Shown in pieces: positions 6,936 through 11,377 of a stretch of 11,377 nt of DNA. Made by a program: the position numbers and the translations under genes. The notes under the pieces are model-generated. The model was not told the DNA's origin. It did not search any database and worked only from the letters and a program-made list of their open reading frames with translations. Every line of letters begins with the position of its first letter. The stretch's first letter is position 1. The DNA lies in the NCBI GenBank assembly GCA_029287875.1, contig JARFQH010000308.1:1-11377 (forward strand). Direction: 5' to 3'. This DNA comes from Desulfobacteraceae bacterium. GTDB lineage: Bacteria > Desulfobacterota > Desulfobacteria > Desulfobacterales > SG8-13.

Positions 6936-7961
6936 TCAGTTCAGCTCGACCCGGCAGCGGTAAAGCGGCAGCGGCCGCCCGCCAAGGCGCTGCTTGTAGG
7001 CCTCATCGCCTTTTAAGAAGTCGTAGGTCCTCAGGCCGGATTCGATCGCGTCTCGGATGCTGAAAACCTTGCTGAGAAGACCCACGCTCAAAGCCGCGAA
7101 AAGCTCATTGTAGGCATTGTTGTAAAGGTAGCGGCAAGACCGGTAATCGAAACAGATAACCGCGGCCGCGGGTTCCGATTCGATGTCGACGGTGAAGAGT
7201 TTGAAAATGTCAATTTCAATTAGGGCTTCGGCCATCATTTGAAAAAATGTGCTCATGTCGGCCGTCATGAAAGCGGCCTTGTCGGGACGATTTTTCTTGA
7301 ACAGCCTCACGAAGGTGTCCATTGCCTTGGCGACTTCGACCGGCTTTTCGGCGATGCGGAGCTCGGGAGCCGCGGCTTCCCGCAGCCGCCTGAATTTGCG
7401 CCGAATTTCGTGCCGCTCTTTGCCGCTCAAGTGCTGCAGGTAGGCATCCCAGGTCTTCGGCAGATCCACCACCATGGCGACGTCCTGCGGGTCGGCAAAA
7501 AACCGGCAGCCCAGTTGCGCCGCCATATCGGCCAAAACACGGATGACCGCCGAGTCGGCTCTGACGGCATCGAGCACCAGATGAACTATTCCCTGCCCGC
7601 GAAGGTCTCTGACGAGGGCAGTGAAAAACGTCGCTTCCTGGCCGGGGGTAACGACAAAGTCAAGGTAATCACAGATGGCGGCATCCCCCATAAAAAAAGC
7701 CGTTTGACCGCGGATCATCAGCGGCGCGATACCGATGACCGCGTTGCGCTTTCTCACCGAGCGCAGAAACGGCGTCATCTCCTTTCCGAAACAGCGCCAC
7801 CAGGCATTCAACCAGGCCGGCAACACGAAAAGACAGTCCCAGTCGAGGCGCTGGCTTGGGTCGGACCACAAATCGGCCAGGCTCGTCAGGCTCTCTTCCG
7901 TGACGGTATAAGTCGGATGCAGGGAACTCGGCATCTTGAAATCAGGCCGCTTGGGTGTCAT
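6936..7961 (-). CDS. GNAT-fold acyltransferase of the CelD/BcsL (FemAB-like) type
   Basis: A 341 aa cytoplasmic protein with two GNAT-like halves. The decisive part is the C-terminal domain: a basic helix HEIRRKFRRLRE (184-195), a long helix around AMDTFVRLFKKNRPDKAAF (213-231), the strand AAAVICFDYRSCRYLYNNAYN (265-285), and the closing TYDFLKGDEAYKQRLGG (312-328), the hallmark of Acetyltransf_6 proteins such as CelD/BcsL. These usually acylate an amino sugar or related amine, often in polysaccharide or lipid-linked glycan clusters. The N-terminal half (about 20-160) resembles the paired half seen in this family. Next to a glycosyltransferase and a deacetylase it may re-acylate the freed amine; this is inference. 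The ATG at 7961 has no clear Shine-Dalgarno but lies 17 nt after the upstream gene, so re-initiation is plausible. An ATG nine codons in is an alternative start. Confidence 0.85.
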   Translation of the reverse strand: MTPKRPDFKMPSSLHPTYTVTEESLTSLADLWSDPSQRLDWDCLFVLPAWLNAWWRCFGKEMTPFLRSVRKRNAVIGIAPLMIRGQTAFFMGDAAICDYLDFVVTPGQEATFFTALVRDLRGQGIVHLVLDAVRADSAVIRVLADMAAQLGCRFFADPQDVAMVVDLPKTWDAYLQHLSGKERHEIRRKFRRLREAAAPELRIAEKPVEVAKAMDTFVRLFKKNRPDKAAFMTADMSTFFQMMAEALIEIDIFKLFTVDIESEPAAAVICFDYRSCRYLYNNAYNELFAALSVGLLSKVFSIRDAIESGLRTYDFLKGDEAYKQRLGGRPLPLYRCRVELN

Positions 7962-7978
7962 CGGATTATCTATAGGCT

Positions 7979-8992
7979 TTACGGCAAGGTCACGGACCGG
8001 CCGCTGCGCACGGCCTCGGCCAGCGCGTCCAGGACCGTCAGGTTAGCCACGCTATCGGTGACTGGATACGCCGGTACAAACGCTCCTCGGACAGCATCGG
8101 CAAAGTGTTCCACCATCAGCCGATATTCATCCGCGCCCGGGATAACGATTTTCTCTCCGGTTTCATCGGTTTTCCCGCGCAGCCGAAATACGGCCTCCTT
8201 TTCCCATGGTATGAAGGCATCATGGGGCAGGTCGATGGCGCCCTCATTTCCGATGACGCTGTAAGTCTGCTGCAGAGCCGATACGAAACTCACCTCCAGG
8301 CTGGCCAGGCCGCCGCCGTCAAAGGCAAGACTGCCGACCAGGTGCACATCGATACCGGCGGCGTTGAATTTGGCTTGCCCCTGAACCTGCAGCGGTTCGC
8401 CATCGAAAAGCCAGCGCGCCAGGCTGACGCCGTAACAGCCGACATCCAGCAGCGCTCCGCCGCCGGTCGCCGGGTTGAGCCGGAAGTTGTCGCCGCTGCG
8501 CATCAGCTCGTCTTCAATGCGGAAGCAAAAAGCCGTCCGCACCAGACGCAAGGTGCCGATGGCACCGTCCCTGACCATCTGTCGGATACGGCGGCTGCGC
8601 GGATGGAAGCGGTACATCAGGGCTTCCATCAGCGGCAACCCCGCTGCCGCGGCCGCACGCGACATTTCATCGGCCTCCGCGGCGCTGCAGGCCAACGGTT
8701 TTTCGCACAGAACCGGTTTGCCGGCGGCAAGGGCTGCGAGCGTCCACGGCCGATGCAAATGATTCGGCAGGGGGACATAGACCGCATCGATCCCGGGGTC
8801 ATTCAAGAGGTCTGCGTAGCTGTCGTACAGACGGGAAATCCCGTTTTTTTGGACGACCTCGCGCGCGGTTTCCGGTGAGCGGGTGGCCAACGCGACGACA
8901 ATTCCGTTGCGGGACTTTTGAATGGCCGGAATCACACAGACGCGGGCGATGGTGGCATTGCCCAGGACACCCCAGCGAACGCGCTCATTCAT
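7979..8992 (-). CDS. Gfo/Idh/MocA family NAD(P)-dependent oxidoreductase
   Basis: A 337 aa two-domain dehydrogenase. The Rossmann half begins WGVLGNATIAR (7-17) and contains NHLH (77-80) and the family-defining CEKPLA (96-101, catalytic lysine K98). The C-terminal half has MEALMYRFHP (122-131), RLNPATGGGALLDVGCY (171-187) and the beta-sheet domain. In the second catalytic motif D183 is followed by Y187 instead of histidine, as in glucose-fructose oxidoreductase, D-xylose dehydrogenase and dihydrodiol dehydrogenase relatives, so a sugar or cyclitol is a likely substrate. No signal peptide is seen. The start is strong, with GGAGG six bases before the ATG and an 8-nt overlap with the end of the ThuA-Gfo fusion gene. 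Third gene of the operon in the window; it could oxidise or epimerise a sugar precursor together with its neighbour. Confidence 0.95.
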   Translation of the reverse strand: MNERVRWGVLGNATIARVCVIPAIQKSRNGIVVALATRSPETAREVVQKNGISRLYDSYADLLNDPGIDAVYVPLPNHLHRPWTLAALAAGKPVLCEKPLACSAAEADEMSRAAAAAGLPLMEALMYRFHPRSRRIRQMVRDGAIGTLRLVRTAFCFRIEDELMRSGDNFRLNPATGGGALLDVGCYGVSLARWLFDGEPLQVQGQAKFNAAGIDVHLVGSLAFDGGGLASLEVSFVSALQQTYSVIGNEGAIDLPHDAFIPWEKEAVFRLRGKTDETGEKIVIPGADEYRLMVEHFADAVRGAFVPAYPVTDSVANLTVLDALAEAVRSGRSVTLP

Positions 8993-10634
8993 CCACTACC
9001 TCCGGCCGCCCCCCGGCCGCAGCCGACCGTTTGGCCGCCTCCAGAATCGCCACCACCCGCACCGAATCCGTCAGTGGCGCCACCAGCGGTTCGCCCGTAA
9101 TCAGGTGGTCGGCCAGGTTTTGATGAAAAAGATAATGCTGCCGGACGGGTTGCGCCAGTTTTTGGGGAACGATTTGGCCGGAAGCATGCCGGCGGTAGAG
9201 TGTCAGATCCGGTGTCATTTCGGTGGCCGGGATGTCGTGCCGGTGAAAATAGAGCACCGGATCAACGCTGTAGGTGGCGATATCCTGCCATTGACCCAGG
9301 ATGGCCCCTTCAGTTCCCAACAGGTACCACTTGGGCTTGCGCACGGCTGCAATGTCCGAATGCACGAATTCGGCCTCCTTGCCCCCGTCGAATCGAATAT
9401 GAATCCGCTCCTGGTCGGCGTTGGTGACATCATGCCAGACGCGTTTGTGGCTGGTGCTGCTGACCGCCACCGCTTTTTCCGGCATCAGACTCACGACCCA
9501 GTCGAGGTAGTGAGCCCCCCAGTCGTAAGCCGTTCCGCCCGAAATCGGCGCATGCGAGTGCCAGTATCCGCAGGGGTGGGAAAACCCGCCCACGAAGGTC
9601 TCGAGGTAAAAGAGGTCGCCGATGAGCCTCTCGGAAAGGGCGTGTCTGATGGCCAGGTAGTCGACGTCCCAACGGCGGTTTTGATGACAGCTCAGGTGGA
9701 GCCCACCGGTCTCGGCCGCACTGACCATGGCGTGCGTCTCGTCCCGGCTCAAGGCCAGCGGTTTTTCACACACCACATGTTTGCCGGCGGTCATCATCTG
9801 TAGCGCCAGGTCGGCATGGGTGTTGGGCGCTGTGGCCACGATCACCAGGTCGACCGCCGGATCGTCGGCCAGGGTCTCGGCCGTCGTATGGGTTTTGAGG
9901 TCGACAAAGTCCTGCCCGGCCTGCTCCAAGCGTCCCGGATTCACGTCGCAGACCGCACGCAACGCCAGTCCAGTCGTGTTTTGCACTCCCTGACCGTGAT
10001 ACCGCCCGACAGACGGGGCGTAACCGAGGATACCGACCCCCAGAGTCCGATCGGGTTCGGTCCGTCCGGTCAAGTAGCGAATCAATCGGTAGAGGACCTG
10101 CTGCAAGAATGGATTGTCATACGCCTGAAGGGTGGTGGCGGCCACTTTGCCCTTTCCCAGCGGCCGGCACACCAGAACCGGATTGTGGCGATACTGCCAG
10201 TCGGCGTAGAGGAGGATCTCGGTGTCCACGGCGGTAATATCCATGGGACGATGCACGCTTTTCAGGTAAACGGCATCCGGCAGGCGCACCGCCAGCGGGT
10301 GTTTCGGGTTGCGGAAAAGAACCCGCAGCTCGGCTGCGGGTCCGGGGCGGCCGCAGCGCACCCCCAGTAACTCCGTCAGGGGCTTGCCGTCGGCCGGATT
10401 CAATAGCAGCCAGCCGCCGCCGGCCTTAACAAAATCCGTCAACGATTCCGGTGGTTCCGTTTCTCCAGTCCCTGCAGCGGTCACCACCGCATCGACGTCT
10501 CCCAGATCCCGCGGCACCTTCGGCATCACCGTCAGGTGCACATGCGGCATGTTGTTCAGATACGTCAGCAGCGGCGCGCAGGCGGCCTCATCTTCAGCCG
10601 CCACCAGCACCGAAAAAGAAGATTGAACGAGCAT
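8985..10634 (-). CDS. Fusion of a ThuA-like domain with a Gfo/Idh/MocA oxidoreductase
   Basis: The 549 aa product is longer than a usual Gfo/Idh/MocA protein (about 330-400 aa) because of an extra N-terminal domain. Residues 1-190 look like a ThuA/glutamine-amidotransferase-like alpha/beta fold: LTDFVKAGGGWLLLNP (65-80), RNPKHPLAVRLP (108-119), PLGKGKVAATTLQAYDNP (158-175) and a closing helix. Residues from about 195 form the oxidoreductase: GVGILGYAPSVG (199-210), ATAPNTHADLA (267-277), CEKPLA (289-294, catalytic K291), HQNRRWD (316-322) and SGGTAYDWGAHYLDW (364-378, D370 and H374). The pairing keeps the canonical His in the D-x3-H motif, unlike its neighbour. ThuA proteins occur in trehalose/sugar keto-metabolism and often neighbour Gfo/Idh/MocA genes, so the fusion links two known partners. 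The ATG follows AAAGGGGTTAGG, a loose Shine-Dalgarno. The gap to the upstream gene is 18 nt. The substrate is unknown. Confidence 0.9.
   Translation of the reverse strand: MLVQSSFSVLVAAEDEAACAPLLTYLNNMPHVHLTVMPKVPRDLGDVDAVVTAAGTGETEPPESLTDFVKAGGGWLLLNPADGKPLTELLGVRCGRPGPAAELRVLFRNPKHPLAVRLPDAVYLKSVHRPMDITAVDTEILLYADWQYRHNPVLVCRPLGKGKVAATTLQAYDNPFLQQVLYRLIRYLTGRTEPDRTLGVGILGYAPSVGRYHGQGVQNTTGLALRAVCDVNPGRLEQAGQDFVDLKTHTTAETLADDPAVDLVIVATAPNTHADLALQMMTAGKHVVCEKPLALSRDETHAMVSAAETGGLHLSCHQNRRWDVDYLAIRHALSERLIGDLFYLETFVGGFSHPCGYWHSHAPISGGTAYDWGAHYLDWVVSLMPEKAVAVSSTSHKRVWHDVTNADQERIHIRFDGGKEAEFVHSDIAAVRKPKWYLLGTEGAILGQWQDIATYSVDPVLYFHRHDIPATEMTPDLTLYRRHASGQIVPQKLAQPVRQHYLFHQNLADHLITGEPLVAPLTDSVRVVAILEAAKRSAAAGGRPEVVDE
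8999..9003 (-). promoter_or_regulatory. Shine-Dalgarno of the stand-alone Gfo/Idh/MocA gene
   Basis: GGAGG on the minus strand, six bases before ATG 8992, inside the 3' end of the fusion gene. It indicates translation of the second oxidoreductase from its own strong site despite the overlap. Confidence 0.75.
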
Positions 10635-10652
10635 GGCCTAACCCCTTTAAAA

Positions 10653-11377
10653 TCATGTCTCGGAAGCGGCCGCCAGGCGCCAACGGACCCCCTCATGGGC
10701 ATCTTCGACGATGACGCCGGCGCGCAGAAGACAGTCGCGGACCGCATCGGCAGCCTCCCATTGTTCGTTGTGGCGGAAGGTCGTCCGTAATGACAAGAGT
10801 TCCTCGACCAACGGCGCGATGCAGGCGGCACTCTCAGGCGGTTCCGATTCCAGGGCCGGTCCGAGCAGAACGATCAGATCCCGCAAAACTTCCCGCCCCT
10901 GTGAGATGAACTCTTCGTTCTCAAGATCCAATTGGGCCTGCCAGAGCATTCGGTCCAGTTCCAACAGGGCATTGACGATGGCCTTCGGATCTCGGCGCTG
11001 GAGTCCGTCGAGAAAAGACGCTCGCAGCATATGGATGGTATCCCAGAAGGAAGGCGGCGGCGCTTCGCCGGCTTCCGACGGCCTTTGCGTAGATGGAGTG
11101 GGCTGCGGTGACCGCTTTGATGCACCCGCTCGTCCCCGCAGCATGTCGATCGAAAAACGATCCCCTTTTTCGAAAATCTTTTCACCGTCGACGCTGCGCA
11201 ACACCGCCCGGCCGATGCCGGCTATGCGGGCTTCCCCAGTTTCGAGGTCGATGATGCAGGCGGTGTGTTCGTCGAGGCCGAAGATCGACACCTCTTCCGG
11301 CAACAGCGCTGCCAACTTGTCGAAGCGGGGTTTGCCCATGAAACAGAAGCGGGTGTCGTGCGTACCGCCTTCGGCGT
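10653..11377 (-). CDS. Partial: peptidase S51/cyanophycinase-like domain end joined to a CysRS-type C-terminal (DALR_2-like) domain
   Basis: The reading frame is open through the right edge, so the N-terminus is missing; the ATG at 11339 is internal and not a start. 240 residues are visible. The first part (EGGTHDTRFCFMG, then IFGLDEHTACIIDLETGEAR, IAGIGRAVLR) resembles the C-terminal end of S51-fold proteins such as cyanophycinase, where a histidine segment is followed by a G-x-D-E-x-T-A strand and a beta-hairpin; the catalytic serine would lie outside the window. A low-complexity Ser/Pro linker follows. The last 130 residues are helical and end in LLSLRTTFRHNEQWEAADAV, RDCLLRAGVIVEDAHEG and VRWRL, closely matching the end of cysteinyl-tRNA synthetases (R-x-x-A/T-R, w-x-x-AD-x-iRd-L, Gi-x-leD-x-x-xG-x-xWr); AIVNALLELDRMLW resembles the DALR_2 helix. 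No synthetase catalytic motifs are visible. First gene of the operon within the window. Function is not recognised. Confidence 0.75.
   Translation of the reverse strand, partial: AEGGTHDTRFCFMGKPRFDKLAALLPEEVSIFGLDEHTACIIDLETGEARIAGIGRAVLRSVDGEKIFEKGDRFSIDMLRGRAGASKRSPQPTPSTQRPSEAGEAPPPSFWDTIHMLRASFLDGLQRRDPKAIVNALLELDRMLWQAQLDLENEEFISQGREVLRDLIVLLGPALESEPPESAACIAPLVEELLSLRTTFRHNEQWEAADAVRDCLLRAGVIVEDAHEGVRWRLAAASET

Noticed and set aside
7239..8264. Long plus-strand reading frame of 341 codons
   Set aside because: It lies antisense to the acyltransferase and Gfo/Idh/MocA genes, whose proteins have clear family motifs. Its own translation has low-complexity, His/Arg/Gln-rich composition without a recognisable domain.
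8922..9803. Plus-strand reading frame of 293 codons opposite the ThuA-Gfo fusion
   Set aside because: No family resemblance and no ribosome binding site; the opposite strand carries intact Gfo/Idh/MocA motifs.

Overview
The window looks like a bacterial chromosome segment of moderately high GC with tightly packed genes. The gene set (tRNA-Leu, maf, yggS, queH, a membrane M48 peptidase with TPRs, and an MshA-like glycosyltransferase beside a PIG-L deacetylase) fits an anaerobic Desulfobacterota-type bacterium (Desulfobacterales or a relative). That assignment is inferred from gene content and protein style, with no marker gene, so it is only moderately likely.

Left part (1-1145): a complete tRNA-Leu(UAA) with encoded CCA sits on the minus strand at the very edge. 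Upstream of it on the same strand is a small Rossmann-fold (TrkA-N/RCK-like) protein with an unusual cysteine-rich second half. The 266-base gap to the next gene holds a hairpin-forming repeat element framed by two imperfect direct repeats.

Middle part (1146-4842), plus strand: a compact four-gene run of maf (nucleotide pyrophosphatase), yggS (PLP homeostasis), queH (epoxyqueuosine reductase, GTG start overlapping yggS by 4 nt) and an integral-membrane M48 zinc metallopeptidase with a C-terminal TPR domain. These are household, repair and quality-control functions that probably share a transcript.

Right part (4950-11377), minus strand: six genes, spaced -8 to +55 nt apart, that read as one operon running right to left. 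In transcription order they are: (1) a partial protein joining the end of a peptidase S51/cyanophycinase-like domain to a cysteinyl-tRNA synthetase-type C-terminal helical domain; (2) a fusion of a ThuA-like domain to a Gfo/Idh/MocA oxidoreductase; (3) a second, stand-alone Gfo/Idh/MocA oxidoreductase; (4) a CelD/BcsL-type (FemAB-like GNAT) acyltransferase; (5) an MshA-like GT4 glycosyltransferase; (6) an MshB/BshB-like PIG-L zinc deacetylase. Glycosyltransferase, deacetylase, N-acyltransferase and sugar/cyclitol dehydrogenases together suggest synthesis of an amino-sugar glycoconjugate. The parallel with mycothiol/bacillithiol pathways (MshA, MshB, a CysRS-like piece, a GNAT) is the most interesting aspect of the window. 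The chemistry is an inference and the operon continues past the right edge.
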